This document shows, in pieces, positions 11,118 through 24,900 of a stretch of DNA of 64,000 nt (position 1 is its first letter; each line of letters opens with the position of its first letter). Location of the stretch: contig JAQOTA010000060.1 in the NCBI GenBank assembly GCA_029532415.1, positions 682,001-746,000 on the forward strand, in the 5' to 3' direction. The notes under the pieces are model-generated. The model had not been told where the DNA came from and made no database searches. It saw nothing but the letters and a program-made list of their open reading frames with translations. Source of the stretch: Marasmius tenuissimus (taxonomy: Eukaryota > Basidiomycota > Agaricomycetes > Agaricales > Marasmiaceae). Made by a program: the position numbers and the translations under genes.

Positions 11118-12936
11118 CTACATCTTCGATATCACCTCCTCAAGCCGTTTCCTCGTTTTTTGGACATCTGCCTTTCCCTTGGTCTCTCTCATAACCCAAC
11201 CGATCACTTTGTTCAACACATTCTTATTCCCAGACCGGATAGCAGCAACTTCCGCCGGCAAAGCTTCAACCGCGCGCCGATAAACGTCGTCATCGCTCAC
11301 GCCGCTTGATTCTGATAGTAGATCTAGCTGCCTAGCGAGGTCCTGGATAGAAGTATTGATAGGGGGCGGGTTATTGATGATATGTCTTAGGAGAAGTCGA
11401 GCAGACGACCTGGTCATAGAATTGTCTGAAACGAGGTCGATAAGAACGCCCATTTGAGGTGCCGAAACGTATTGGGATGAGAAAGGTCTCCCCGATGCCG
11501 CGAGTAAACCGAGGAGGTTTTGAGTTATCCTGTGTGGTGGGTGATCTTCACTCAGTTGCGTTAGTCGGATGAAACATTCCTGAAACTTACCAGTTGATGA
11601 CCTCTCGGGGATCCCTTCCATTGCTTATGGTCTCGAAGTAAGCTACGGCACTTATTGAATCGGCATCGTCTGGCGATATAGTTTCTCCATCGAAAGGAAC
11701 ATCCCGAGCAGAGTCCAGGCCGAATAGCGTGTCGATGTTGGCGTCAGTGACACCACTGGGACCGTATGTATCGAGAAGTCGCTGTCGGGTGGCCTCGGGA
11801 GTTGATGGTAGGTTCTTTCGAACGTTTTCAATCCGTGTCTGCAAGCGTCACTCAGAGACGGGAAGTCAGAATGACGCTGATCGTTTTTTACGAACCTCGT
11901 TGATAATCAATGTTCCCAAGTTCGGATCGGGCATGTAGCGATAGTCTGGCGCGTCTTCCTTGGAACGGATGGTGTAGGTCTCCCAGCGGTCTTCGTCGAA
12001 ACCACGGGTCTCCTGGGCTACCTTGCGAGGAGACCCAGTAGCATCTTGGCTGGACAAAACAGCCTTCTGGCGTTCTATCTCGTGTTCTGGAATTGACGCG
12101 TGAGCGAGAGCAATAACGACTTGCATTGGAGGACTGACGAATAGCTGCAACCATGAACCTGACGCTATTGACGTTCTTTATCTCACAACGCGTGCCAAAA
12201 GGTTCTCCAGGTCGATTCACGGACACGTTGATATCGCATCTCAGGGAGCCCTATGCCAGTCGAACGCGTCAATGTCTCCAGATTTTGCCAAGTCGTAGAG
12301 GACGCACCGCTTCCATGTTTCCGTCACTGACTCCCATACTTCGCAGTAGAGACTGTAATGACCGCACATACTCAGCAGCTTCCTCTGAGCTCCTCAAATC
12401 CGGTTCCGTCACAATCTCCAGCAGTCCGGTTCCCGCACGGTTCAAATCAATGAGAGAAGACCGCGTCCTATGGTCGAAAAGTGATTTTCCTGTATCCTTG
12501 GGCCAGTTCAGAGCAACCATTCCACCCTCATACCGTTCAAACGCACCTGCTCGAGTTGAATTTGTTTTATTCGAACCGGAATACCGAGTTTTGGGAGGGT
12601 AAGAGTGCCGTTTTGTGCGAGAGGGGAATATTGCTGGGTTATCTGGTAGCCCACGGGCTGGTCGGAATAGAAGTAGTGCTTTCTATCAAAAGTAGACCGT
12701 TGTTTGATTGTGCAGTTCAAGGCTAACGCAGCCCTGATAGCTAGTTCCAAACATTTTGGGTTGAGCTTCGGGAGTGTGCCAGGGAATGCTGCGTCGAAAG
12801 CGTTATGCCGGGAATTGGGAACATCATTCAGAAGTGCGGTTGGTGCTCTAGAGAATAATTTCTGTCGAGACTTGATCTGGACGTGGGTTTCAATGCCAAT
12901 AACGACTTGCCAGCCTCCAGAGAGCAGACGAGTCAT
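11118..12936 (-). CDS. Glutamyl-tRNA(Gln) amidotransferase subunit B, mitochondrial
   Basis: GatB/Pet112: the tRNA-binding and ATP-using subunit of the GatCAB/GatFAB complex. It converts Glu-tRNA(Gln) to Gln-tRNA(Gln) in mitochondria. Start at 12936 ([20 protein letters not shown]); the VIGIETHVQ core lies directly after a very short N-terminus. Family motifs follow: [10 protein letters not shown], the [17 protein letters not shown] metal/ATP site region, [20 protein letters not shown], and RCDINVSVN leading to [10 protein letters not shown]. The 3' exons hold the GatB tail/YqeY domain ([16 protein letters not shown] to EEVISKM, stop 11118). The estimated length of about 530 aa fits yeast Pet112. 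A classic presequence is weak or missing: no in-frame upstream ATG is visible, so an upstream non-coding exon or internal targeting is possible. It lies head-to-tail with mitochondrial uL1, 221 bp apart. Confidence 0.94.
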
Positions 12937-13157
12937 AAAGCAAGCATAGCATTTGTGAAAGAGCTGGCGCTGAGCGTAGCGCGGGCCGGGAATTGTGAAT
13001 TTTGTGTCTCATCATAATCCAGAGTCCATCGTCGTCCCTTCACCCACGGACAACACATCTCCCCCTCAAGCAGTCATTTCTGGGAACACAAGTCTCAGCT
13101 TCCTCACTAGTTGATGACTACTGTATTACAGAAAATGTTGAGTATGATATATGACCT

Positions 13158-14256
13158 CTAGTAGTCGGATATTCTAATGCCGGGACCTTGTGTCGAGCTC
13201 AGAATCACCTTGCTGATGGGCGCAACTGGAGGTCGTTTGAGTTAGAACTTGAACGCTGCTCGTGAATATAATTAAATAATCGGCGTACCAGGCTTATTGG
13301 CGTCCTTTGATTTGCGGGATTGAGTTTCCTTGGAGTTCCCGGTGGATTTCTTAACAGAGATCATGAAATGCCGGAAGTTTTTGACAACGTCCTCGACCGA
13401 GAAGTGCATCTTCAAGGATGAGTTAGCAACAGAGCTTTTGGGAGGTGAATCGAGGCCTACAGAAGCAATGGGCATGTGTATGTTCCCCTTCTTGTCAGCC
13501 TTCCACTCGCTGGTACCCTGAATTCGCTCGAGGTACCCAGCAATGTCGTCTGTGACGGTGCCACGACGTTCCGAAGGCATGAGACCTTGCGGACCCAGGA
13601 ATCGACCCAAACGAGGCGTTATTGCGCGAATTAGAGCAGGGGTTGAAAGGTACGTCGTGGCTCGGATACGGTTATTCAAGATCTAAAGCTAAATTCAGCG
13701 AAGTGCTTGTAACAGACAAGGTTGTGCGACGCACCCCATCAATGAGTTCAGGTCCACCGACTATGTGTGCACCGGCCTTCTTTGCTTCTTCTGCCTGCCT
13801 GCCCTCCGCGAAAACTAAAATCTTGTCCTCTGCCTGCGCCTTGGCTTCACGGGGTAGTTTAAACCGGCCTTTGGGGACGGCGACACCATTGCCCATCTCA
13901 GTCTTGATATATAATTCATACATTGCGCTGGGTGCAGTGACCTCTACCGCCTGAAGAGATGTGTATGGTTAGTTCCGAGAGACGGTGCACGGATGGACTG
14001 GACTCACGCGCAGCACACTGATGGCATCCATGAGCGATAGCTTTTCTACCTTCGCCTCAGCTAGCGCTGCCTTTGCTGCCCGTCTCTTTGCTTTTGCAGC
14101 CATAGCTTTCTTGGAGGGTATCCTGATTTTTGATTCATTTTTGTTTTTGCGTGCTTGGACAGATGGAGTAGTCGTAAAAGTCCTAAAAAGGCTGGGCGAG
14201 AATAGGTTTGTTGTCCGACGACATTGACGACCAAAATGCAAGAGAGTGCCAGACAT
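13158..14256 (-). CDS. Mitochondrial large-subunit ribosomal protein uL1m
   Basis: Start ATG at 14256 (MSGTLLHFGRQCRRTTN). The Arg/Thr/Ser-rich N-terminus lacking acidic residues looks like a mitochondrial presequence. A Lys/Ala-rich stretch follows, then the L1 fold: YELYIKTEMGNGVAVPKGR, KILVFAEGRQ, GGPELIDG, PRLGRFLGPQGLMPS, GTVTDDIAGYLERIQG and VVKNFRHFM. A last exon is easily missed. The frame runs on to a stop at 13272, but the donor GTACGC at KPG joins across about 58 nt to VAPISKVILSSTQGPGIRI with SDY and a stop at 13158. SSTQGPGIR is the conserved C-terminus of L1 proteins, so this splice is almost certainly real. L1 binds the rRNA stalk near the E site. Confidence 0.93.
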
Positions 14257-14830
14257 GGTCCAGGTTGCAGAGGTCGCGGTTGATTCGGGTGAACGAGAGC
14301 GGAACGGGAACACCTAAGAAGTAGTTTATTCCCACGCCAGCCCTCGACCCAGCATCAGCGACTGTAAAGTAAAGCCTCATAAGGAAGTTCTACGAGGCGT
14401 CAGACTCAGCGTTAAGTCGCAATACGCGTCGAATAACAGCTCCTGAGGAGTATGATCTTTAATACCATCCTAAATTAGCGTCATGAGAGTTGGGTGATAG
14501 AAAAACGCGTCGAGTGACGCGTTAACACTATCTAATCTAATAGGGTTGGATGGCTCACGGGCATCTCGACTCCCCTCATCATCAAGGCTTCGCAAGTATA
14601 TTGCAAACACGACGACCATGCTCGTGTTCGGGATCTGCGGCAAGCAGCATCAAAGTGTATATCATACCTACTCTCTTATATCTACCCACAGCGCAGGTTG
14701 CAATCAAGTTGTGGCCAGAATCAAAGCCAGTGGATACTGTACATCAAGGGTATATGACAAGAAAGAATGGAATACCAAGATACAAGGGTTCATATACATG
14801 ATTAATCAAAGAGGCGTTTCACCAATGCTT
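14257..14830. other. Intergenic stretch between uL1m and PC4 genes
   Basis: This is the uL1m promoter plus the PC4 3' UTR. A 133-codon plus-strand open frame (14546-14947) overlaps the PC4 3' exon antisense and has no recognisable motif. I see no gene here. Confidence 0.5.
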
Positions 14831-15451
14831 CTACTTCGTTTCCTTGAAAAGTCGGTCGATGACAGGCATACTCTTCTTGAGCATCTCCCACTGGAAGAGC
14901 AATGGGGTCAGCAAAGAACTCGAATCATTATGGGACATAATACCTGATCCTCATTCAGAGAGATACCCTTTTTCCCTGGCTTCTCGTCACCATCCGCCCC
15001 ATAGAATTCTCGAATGTCAACAAGGGCCTTCCCCTTGAAGCTACGGACAGTAGCACGTTTCTTCTTTCCGAGATCAACGTATGAGTCTCCTTCAGACGTC
15101 TTGTTCACCGCAACCTCCTCCCCGTCGGATGTTGTCACTGTTTTCTACGTAAAGACAGATTAGTAGGGACGTGTCAGAACGTGATGGTCGCGTACTTGAG
15201 TAGCTTTTCCCTTGGAACTAGAGGGTTTTGATGACTTGCTTTTCGAAGCCGGTTTCTCCTCTTCCGATGCTTCTTCCACCGTAGCATGCTGGAGAGAGGA
15301 CAGTGTCTCAGTATGGCATTTCGGTGAGACGACTGCGCCTTACCCTCGGTTTCTTGACTGGTTTCTTTTTTGGAGGAGGTGTTGGCTCTCGCGACGCGTC
15401 AGAGTCCTCAAATTCTTCCTCGTTGTCACTGTCAACTTTTCTTTTCGCCAT
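14831..15451 (-). CDS. SUB1: Transcriptional coactivator PC4/SUB1
   Basis: Start ATG at 15451 (MAKRKVDSDNEEEFEDSD). The acidic/Ser and Lys/Pro-rich N-terminus is followed by the PC4 single-stranded-DNA-binding domain: VDLGKKKRATVRSFKGKALV, DIREFYG and KPGKKGISLNEDQ. The intron after NEDQ leads to the last exon WEMLKKSMPVIDRLFKETK, with a stop at 14831. That WxxLK helix is the usual end of the PC4 fold. PC4/Sub1 is a nuclear protein that binds melted promoter DNA, TFIIB and Pol II, and also acts in elongation and DNA repair. It is divergent to the TOM1/HUWE1 gene, with 455 bp between starts. Confidence 0.94.
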
Positions 15452-15906
15452 TGCTTGATCGAGTGGGGGGTACAGGTGCGTGATTTAAATTCAAAGGTCG
15501 CGAGTGAGAGGGTGAGAGGAGAAGACAAATTCAGTCCCAGGCGTCAGCGTCACCGAACGCCGAAGTCATTCTACCATCATCGCCACGTGATGAACGCGCT
15601 TCCGGAGCACCTACCCGGAAGTCTTCAACTTGCCACTCTGAGGTTTCAGTACAACACAGACTGCGCGATTCAGAGAAGGATCTGAAAGCTCGGAATAGAC
15701 CTACAGGTGCCCACCAATTGTACTTTTCTTGGTATTTTCTCAAATTTCTTAGAGAACACCTAATTTATGGTTAGTGACGTTGTGACATGTGACTTGAGAT
15801 CCTCCAGAGTTCAGGGATTGCTCGCATCTTGAACTTCCACCACGACCTGCTTTTCTCTTTGACTTGAATCAACGGCCCAGGATATCCCGACACCTCGTTG
15901 TTGGGA

Positions 15907-18900
15907 ATGAAAATCCTACACAAGTCAAAGAGGACGGTACCTCCAGTGAGTCTCGCTCCCTTACCGATAACGACGCGCGTTCACCTCTTGTTTTTTGGCA
16001 GCCTCCTCAGGTGGCGGAACTCATAAACAAACTCCTTAACACACCTCAAGATGATCTGATCTCTACCTTACAAGGAATTGACTCCTGGAAATGGCAGCGT
16101 TCCGACTTGAACGCATGGATCAAAGTCCTCAACAAATTCGATGCCATTCTGGAGGAAATCGTTCGCGATTATGACATTGACAAGCTCCAGATCAAGGATT
16201 TTGCACCAAAGACGAAGTCGTTGCTCTCAGAAATACTTCGTTTTGAGAGATTGTTGCTGGAGAATTCTACTAACCGAAAGATGTACAACTCATACGACGT
16301 GCGTAGCCAGTCTCTCGATCATGTAATAGTTGACTCACCTTCCTCTCAGCGACTCAACAGCCTGTTATTCACTTCGGACCTAGAAGTTCTCATTCTAGCT
16401 CTCAAACTCCTCTTACGACCATCCCAACAATACTCTTCCCAACCTGCCGTCTCCCAGGCACTCAACATCTCCACACCTCGCCTTCTGGCACTCGCCAAAC
16501 GTTGGCCTCACCTCCGTGAATATGGAATTGAACTTGTAGAGCTGGCCAACCCGAAAGGCAGTAGTGAGATTGACAGCCTCCCAGCAGAAGCCAGAGATGT
16601 CAACTTCACGTTCTATCGAACGGACTCTGGATCGAAAAGTAAAGATGAAGCTGAGCAAACTCCCGTCGACAGCACCCCTCGAAAATCGACCTCTACTCCT
16701 GCCACATCTTCCTCTGGTGCTGTCAACCTTCACATCGATGAACAGTCCTTGCAGGCTAAGCCAGCGATGCTCGTCTTGTCCGATGCCACTGCTGTGCATA
16801 ACATCCCAGATTCAGAAAAGTTCGATCTGCTTTGTCGCATTCGGGCTTCCGCTGCTTTGATGAAAGGCAAAGAAGGCGACAGAGAAAAACTGGTCATTGT
16901 CCGCCTCCTATCTATCGCCATATACGCCCATACTCATCCGGAGAGTCAAGCCACCACAACTCTCTTCCTGTTTGAGCCCGACCTCATCACTCACATCTCT
17001 GAACTCTTGAAAGTCGAGCGAGAGATCTCAATCCCCGTCCAGACAGCCGCAATCGCTGCATTGGATGCCTTGGCCCGCTATAGGTCAAAGATACAAGAAG
17101 TCTTAACATCTGTCAATGCAGGTGTCAACCATGGAATCCTCATGGGCCTGGTTCGCAAGACTGTAAACGACATTGCAGATCCCCAGAGCAGCATCCCCCA
17201 CTCTCTTGTTGAAGCCCTGTTGTCATTCGTGACGTTTATCGCTTCGCATGCGTCTGGCGGAAACATGGTCGTTGGCGCCGGGATTATCCCATTGTTAATC
17301 CAGATCATCGAAAACAGGCTTCCAAACCGCCTCCCTGTGGTATCGAAGACTATGCAATTGGTTGACAACGTTCTGTACAGCTTCACCAATGCATTCAACT
17401 TATTTTGCTCCTCCCGTGGTGTGGAAGCATTGGTTGATAGGATAGAGGTAAGTTCACTAGTTCCGGGACTTTCCATCCGTATCGACGTTTTTCTCCAGTT
17501 TGAGGTTGACCTCGACATCAAAGAGCATGGTGACTCCCAACGCTCACGAGAGATTTTTGGTTCGCATGGTACGTACAATGGCCTGCTCAAAGGGATCGCA
17601 AAGATTAAGAGATGTCTAGGCGAACTCCCGGTCGCCCGTGCCGCGGCTTTGAAGCACATTCTTCGTTCCCTGCATCGTATGATGCAATCCTCTGGAACTT
17701 CTGAAGGGCTACGAGGACTGATCGATACGTCTATCCTGAAGTCCATTAAGAAGATCATCGAGTATCGCGGCTTGTTTGGGCCGAGTGTACTTCCGATTGG
17801 TAAGCCTCTACTCCCCACTAATAGCTGAACAAAGATTAACATACATACAACATTGCAGCTATTAACATCATGTCAACCTTCGTTCACAACGAGCCCACAT
17901 CGCTCACCGTGATTCAGGAGGCTGGCTTACCGGAGACCTTTTACAAGTCTTTGGAATTAGGCTTAGAGCCTGCAATCGAGGTAAGTCGGTGACTCTGTGA
18001 TATCAGGCTTGTGCTTAGCGTACTTGAAGGTCATTCAAGCAATCCCCAATGCCATCGGAGCTCTTTGCTTGAACGAAGTCGGTCAAGCGCAGCTGTCAGC
18101 TCGTCCGAGCATAATACCAGCTATCTTTTCGATCTTCACTTCAGATCGTCATCTCAAGATCCTGTTGGAGAAGGAGAATGCAGTCCTTATTGGAACGGCC
18201 ATTGACGAACTTATTAGACATCACCCCATGATGAAGACGCCTGTTTTTGATGCTCTCAAGACCACCATGGACAAGATTGAGGAGCTCGGAAATGCCTATG
18301 AGCCACCGGAGGACATCCGGCACTGGTACCAGCTCGTGCCGACTGCAGATGCTCCAAATGAGGTCAAACCCATGGAGGGAGTTGAATCGACCGACGCCCC
18401 CTCTGCTGAGGGTGACGCTACTCCTGTGGCGGAATCTGCACCGAACTCCTCCAAGGAGGACTCATCTAACAAGTCGCATGACAACAACATCGTTTCCTTC
18501 ATCGACATAGTCGGACGAGTACGTTTTCTGTATTCCCGAATACTGCGGGATCAACTACTCACCGCTCCTTTTGTAGTTCCTGGAAGGTCTCTTCCAACAC
18601 ACGCCACACTGTCGTGACTTCATTTCGGCGGCGGATGGACTGACCCGTCTCGGACGACTGACTGCCCTTCCGTGTCTTCCTTACGATTTCGCAAACAGCG
18701 TAGCATCTGATTCGATGGTACAGAGCATGCGCACCATGACAGAGGTAGCCACAAGCGATACTCTGGTTCATCTTGCGCAACTGGTCAGAGACTCTCTCGC
18801 GAAAACGGAGCACTTCTGGATGGCACCTGAGAAAGGCTCAAAGCTGTTGCCCCTCATCAACATTGATGGTAAGCCGCTTTCCGTGCTGTGATATACGCGG

Positions 18901-21900
18901 TAAATAACTCGTGCTCAGCTGAAAACGCGGTGAACAAAAACCACTATTTCCGCTCTCTTGTTACCCTTCACATTCGAATCACCCTTCTTTCCGATGTTTT
19001 TGCTACGGCTGGGTATGCTCATGGCCGTGCTGCCATCGCTCTCCTCCAAACCCTAATGAGCAACACTTCCCCGCAAGTCGTGTCGGACCTCGGCTCCCTT
19101 CACCGTGTTAGCATCTGGGAAAATATTATTCTGAAGAAGGGGCTCAGCGATGAGGGCATTGAACTGCCGCGGACGCCTGGCTCACCATCTCTGGAGGGAA
19201 CTCCAGAACATACGAACATCGATCTTCCCGACCAAAATGGTCCCGCTGGTCCTTCCAGCGCTCTCAATGGCAATACTGTCGATGGTACTGGCCCCACTCC
19301 CGCCGCCACGCCTCCCAAAGAGACTCCAGTGAAAGTGGGCCCACGAGAAAACAACGCCCTTGCGTTGAAGCACTTGACTCACGGCCTGCCGAGCGCCCTG
19401 GCACCTTTCTTCCAAGGTAAGGCGTTTTCTACGATCAAATGAAATGCGCTCTGACGCGCCATTCCGGTAGCCATGGTCAAGATGTTTCATTCAAGACGTA
19501 CACCGGACCCTGCTCAGAAGAAGCAGATGCTCGAGTCCTCTGCTGTGGTTGCCGACATAATGATGAAGCATTTGAGCGTGAAAGATCTGGGTTTGTACCT
19601 TCTTCTTAATACTTGATTTGATATCCAAAATCTGATATATCGCAGGCGATACCTCCAGCCTGCATATGTACTATGGTGTCATGCTCGGGCTGGTCACCAT
19701 CTTACTGATCGATGGTAAGACTCTTCATACCGTTGACGCTTTCAAGTCGTTGAACACCGTACTTCCATAGAACGCACAACCACTCATACTCTCCACACCG
19801 TCGAGCTTGTGGCCTTCTATCGTGCTGGTGGCCTTCAGGCCATTCTTGATGTTTGCCAGAACTTCATGGCCTCCATCGAGTCCATCAGTGATGTCAAGGA
19901 AGCTGAACGAACGGAAGCCCAGTCGCAGGAGCTAGCCCATGCTTATAGCGGTTTGAAGATCGCTCTTCACCTTCTGCATCCCCTCATCTCCTCAAAACCC
20001 CTGTTTGACTCCGGACAGACGGTCATCGTCCTTTCCAAAGACAAACCCGACACGGATCCAGAATATTTCGAGCCCCATAACTTCCTCGTCCGGTTGCGTC
20101 TGACAATTCTCCCCCTCTTGCGCAGTCTCTGGGAGTCCCGCTGGTTGATCAAAGCTCCCTTGAGTGTTAGCAGGTCGATTGTCCAGGTCGTTTTGGAAAT
20201 AATCAATGGTGACGACGAAGTGAAGAACGATGCTGAAGCCAGTACCTCGAGTGTTTTCCCTCCGAGGCCCACTGTCTCCGACGAGTCACGCTTACGTCAG
20301 CTCACGGACATGGGTTTCCCACGCTCCGCGGCGGAGCGTGCCTTACAACGCACGCACAACAATGTTACCGCCGCCACCGAAATTCTCATCGCCCAACCTT
20401 TCTTCCATCCCGATCCTGAGCCCGAAACCGAGACCCAAACTCCCGCTGCCGTCGAGGGATCTGATCCTCTCGCTTCTGATTCATCCGCCGCATCCGCCGA
20501 CAACCAAGGAGAATCATCATCGTCTCCCGACAACGAAGCAGAATCTTCGTCACCCCCGGAGCCCACAGAGCCCACAGAGCCCGTAGAGCCGGTGCCTGAA
20601 GAGCCCGCTCCAGAAGTGGACGAAAAGCCAAAAGACGTTGGGAAATCCTCGGAACAGTGGAGGAAAGAACTGGAGGAAGCCAGAGAACCCTTGAGAGCCG
20701 GTATCAGTCGGCAGTCCCTGTTGCTAGTGGATGAACATCTCTCCCTTCTCTTCGACCTACATGCTGCCTTCATCCGCCCATCGAACGCACACCAACAGAA
20801 GGCGGTTCAAGACTTGGTCGAAGACATCAAAGCCTTTTCTCCGTTCGCATACGATGTACAGGAGCAGCCTCTTGCGAACAGGTGTCGTCTCTTAGCTTTG
20901 GTGTTGTGTGAAACCCCCTCTTCACTCAGCCCCGAACTTCGTGCCTCCCTGATGGAGCACCTTTTAGCTCTCCTCCTTTCTAACCCTGTCAGCATCGACC
21001 CAAAGCAACCTACCATTCCCAAATGGCTTGCAGCTCATCTCCTTGTGACCGAAGCTCTTTTCACCCTTTCAGAGGAGCCAAGAAAGATTGATCTGCCTAA
21101 CGAGGGGGAGGACATCGTTCCGCAGCCTCTTCCAGTCGGACCTCCTCTCAACGAGGCCCGCACGATGGTGTTCGACTTCTGTTTGCGACTCTTGGCCATT
21201 CCAGATCTACCTACGGATGAGCTGCTTTCCGCCCTACGTCTCTTTGTGTTGCTGACTCGCAACCACGAATTTGCCACCCAATTCGTGAAGAGGGATGGCC
21301 TCGCCTTCCTCTTCAAACGCCTACAGGCCTCCCCTGTCAGCGGCAGTTCGTCGTATGTTGCGATCCTCTTGAGGCACATCATCGAGGACCGTGCCACCAT
21401 TCAGAAGGTGATGACTCCAGCGATCAAGCGTTACTTCAGCTCTCCCCGTACACGAAACGTGGATGTCGCCTCTTTCCTTCGAAACTGTAGCACGATGGCG
21501 TTACATGACCCCGCTGCCTTCATCGAGACGACCCAGTCATTATGTCAGCTTTCCTCGCCATACTCATCGCACCATCAGATCACCCTGAAACCCGAATCGT
21601 CTCCCGAGGACAAGGGAGTAGACCAGACCAAGACAACGTCGGAACCGACGGATATGCAAGTCGACACGCCTGTGCCTGCGAACCAGGTCATCCCGCCTTC
21701 CACAGAGTCGGTCGAGGCCGTGATGTACTTCTTGATATCGGAGTTGATGTCGGCGTCCAAAGAGCAGCAATCAATTCAGCCGCCTTCACAGGATACTGCC
21801 AATGAACCGTCGTCTAGCATTCAGGTTGATCCCATGGTCACAGAGAGCACCTCTACTCCCCCCAAAACAGAGGATGCCGCTTCGAAAACGAAAGCACAGC

Positions 21901-24900
21901 ACCAATACTTGTGTTTCTTAATGCAATGTATGACGGAACTGCTTTTCTCGTATGACGCTTGCAAGGTCGCATTCTTGACGTATTCGCCCAAGAAACGGTC
22001 GGCCACACCTGCGAAAGAGAGCGCGAATCGATACAGGGCGGCCACGATGAATTTCCTCCTTTCCGACTTGGTGTCCTTTGGAACAATCAACCCTCAGACT
22101 CACCCAGATGCTCGAGGCAAAATGACGGTCTGCAACTGGGCAATGTCCGTAATTGTGGCCCTTTGCGTGGATACTTCGTCTGTTCAAGAGACCAAGGAAG
22201 TTTCTCCCGAACTCGTCTCTGTGCGCAAGTACGTGTTGGAGTCCATCAGTCGAGCGGTCAAAGACCTGCCCCCGGAAAGCGTTGATGCCCGATATGGTCG
22301 CCTACTCGCATTGGGTGACCTTTGCCACCGTCTGCTCACTGTCCGCTTCAATACATCGTCGCGAAAACAATCAGAGGAGACGCCCACGCAGATTGCCAAG
22401 GTCATGTTGGAGAAGAATTTCGTAGCGACACTCACAAACTCTCTTTCCGATGTGGATCTCAACTACCCGAATGTCAAGAATCTCATAGCTGCGGTCCTAC
22501 GACCTCTGGAGTATCTGTGAGTTCGCTTCTTTCCCGACAGCTTGTAGAGGTCTTAATACATCATTATAGCACCAAGGTTGCAATCAAGGTGAGCAGAAGC
22601 CCAGGGAAGGGCAAGGACAACGTTGAAGGGCCTAAGGCGGAAAGCGTCGCGTCCTATTCGTCCGGTAGCGAAGACGAGGAAGAGGGCGGGCGTGAAGAGA
22701 CCCCAGATTTGTACCGAAACTCTGCGCTCGGGATGTATGGAGGGGTAAGTGACATGTCTCGAACATCGATCTACGTACACTCATAGACCACTCAGGAAAT
22801 GGAAGACATGAACTACAATGAGGATGAGGACATGGACGATGACGATGAAGACGATGAGGGAGACGAAGAGATGGACTTCGGAGAAGAAACTGGAAGCGAG
22901 GACACTTCTGGAACTGAGGATGACGGGGAAGATCCCGAGGAGATGGAAGAAGATGTGGAAGCCGCTGAGGCATGGGACGACGAAGGTGAGGAGGATGAAG
23001 GTGAAGAAGAAGGACTCGTCGAAGAGGATGCCGAGGAAGACAATGAAGAAGGTGAGGATCAAGATGGTCGACACGACGAGGATATGGAAGATGGAGAGGA
23101 AATGATGTGGCAGGTTCGTTTGTTCCTCTATGTTTATCTTGTATGACCTCACCTTTCGAATGCAGGATATCCAGGACGACCTCGACCCAGAAGATGTGGC
23201 CGAGGAAGGAGATGATGAAGAGGAAAGCGGAGGTAAGTTGGCTTCAGTTTGATTCCAGTCGTTCTCCATTGATCCTGAGCTGATAGGTCCCATACAAATC
23301 ATTCATGAAGAGGATGAGGAAGAGCCTGAAATGATCTCCGATGATGAGTGAGTTACCATATCAGGGAATCATCAAACGAGTACCAACAATGAATCTTTCA
23401 GCTATGGCCAAGAACTCAACATCGCAGAGAGCAATGATCTGGTTCGTGATATCTTTGGTTTCGGCGACCCCGCTGGGAGTGGCGCAGGTTTCTTTGTGCC
23501 TCGTAGACACCGCAGTTCTGGTATGAACTCTCGTCACTATGACAGCAAGACACGTCTAATCGCCCCCTTAGCTGAGGATAACATACCGATATTCGGTCGT
23601 GTCCGAAACGGACCCGCACCTCCTCCCGAGGCCACTATCCACCCACTTCTTCTGGATGCGTCCTCCAACCGGTCCCAAGCACATCACTTCCGCAATTCCC
23701 GTCCTCCTCAGCGTATTGTGACTGGGGGCACCACTGAGCTTCTCCAGACAATCGAAGAGCTAGTGGGTGGGGGAGCTATTCAGTTCTTCCACCACATCAT
23801 GGCTCGGGGAAGAGGTGCTGGGCCAGAAACAATCCGCCTGGATGTTCCTGCCGGTGCTTTCATGGAACTAGGCCGTGGCTTCCATGGACGCCGACCCCCT
23901 CAGGTCATCTCCGCTTCTGTACGCATGGAACGAAATCCCCGTCCTCCTCCTCAGTCCTCTCAAGCTCGATCCCTTGAACCTCTCCTCACTTTACAACGCT
24001 GGGCAGAAGAAGTAAAAATTCTTCACGGAGATTTCGTCGGTGAACGTGCCGCGAAGATCGCGAATCATCTCATTCTCGCACTCCTTCCCGCCGCAATCGA
24101 GGCAGAGAAACAAGCAAAAGTAAAAGCCGAGGAGGATGCAAAGAAACAGCAGGAGGAAGAGGAGGCACGCGCTCGGGAAGAGGCCAAGGCTCAAGAAACT
24201 GCTAAGGCGCAGGAGGAGGAAAAAGGAAAGAGCGATTCATCGGAACCGACGTCGGCAGAGACTCCGGCGGCTCCTAAAGAAGACGAATCCTCGAAGGATG
24301 TTGCGCAGGAGGCTCGCGCCTCTTCGGAAGACCAGACCATGGAAGACCTTCCAGGAGTTGAAGCTGACGGCGACACCGAGATGGCGGATGCGTCTGCCGA
24401 CGTGGCCTCAGGTACCAATGATTCGGGAGATGCTCCCACACAAGCGAGCACTTCTGCTGCTGCCGAAGTACCCGCTCCTGCGCGGGTCACTGTCACGATA
24501 AACGGCACCGACGTCGACATCACGGACACAGGTATCGACCCTACCTTCCTGGAAGCCCTTCCAGATGACATGAGGGAAGAAGTCCTCAATCAACACATCC
24601 GTGACCAACGTGCCTCTAGGGTAGAGCGGCCTGCCGACTCACAGATCAGCGTCGAGTTTCTGGATGCTCTGCCACCAGAGATACGCGCCGAAATCATTCA
24701 ACAGGAGGCAATGGAACGTGCTCGTCGATCGACGGAGGAGGCCCAGGCAGCAGCAAGCGTAGCTAGGATTCCGGCGGACATAGACCCTGCGAGCTTCATC
24801 GCCAGTCTCGATCCAACGTTGAGACAGGCTATTCTTATGGAACAAGATGATGGCTTCATCCAATCGTTGCCAGCGCATATGATTGCGGAGGCGGGCAATT

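Noticed and set aside
15864..15906. Upstream start for the TOM1/HUWE1 gene at 15864.
   Set aside because: The codon there is TTG, not ATG. The spliced start at 15907 gives the conserved family N-terminus.
22797..23340. Long antisense and alternate-frame open frames in the acidic region of TOM1/HUWE1.
   Set aside because: They are by-products of GAR-rich codons for Asp/Glu; poly-Ser or hydrophobic shadows with no motif.
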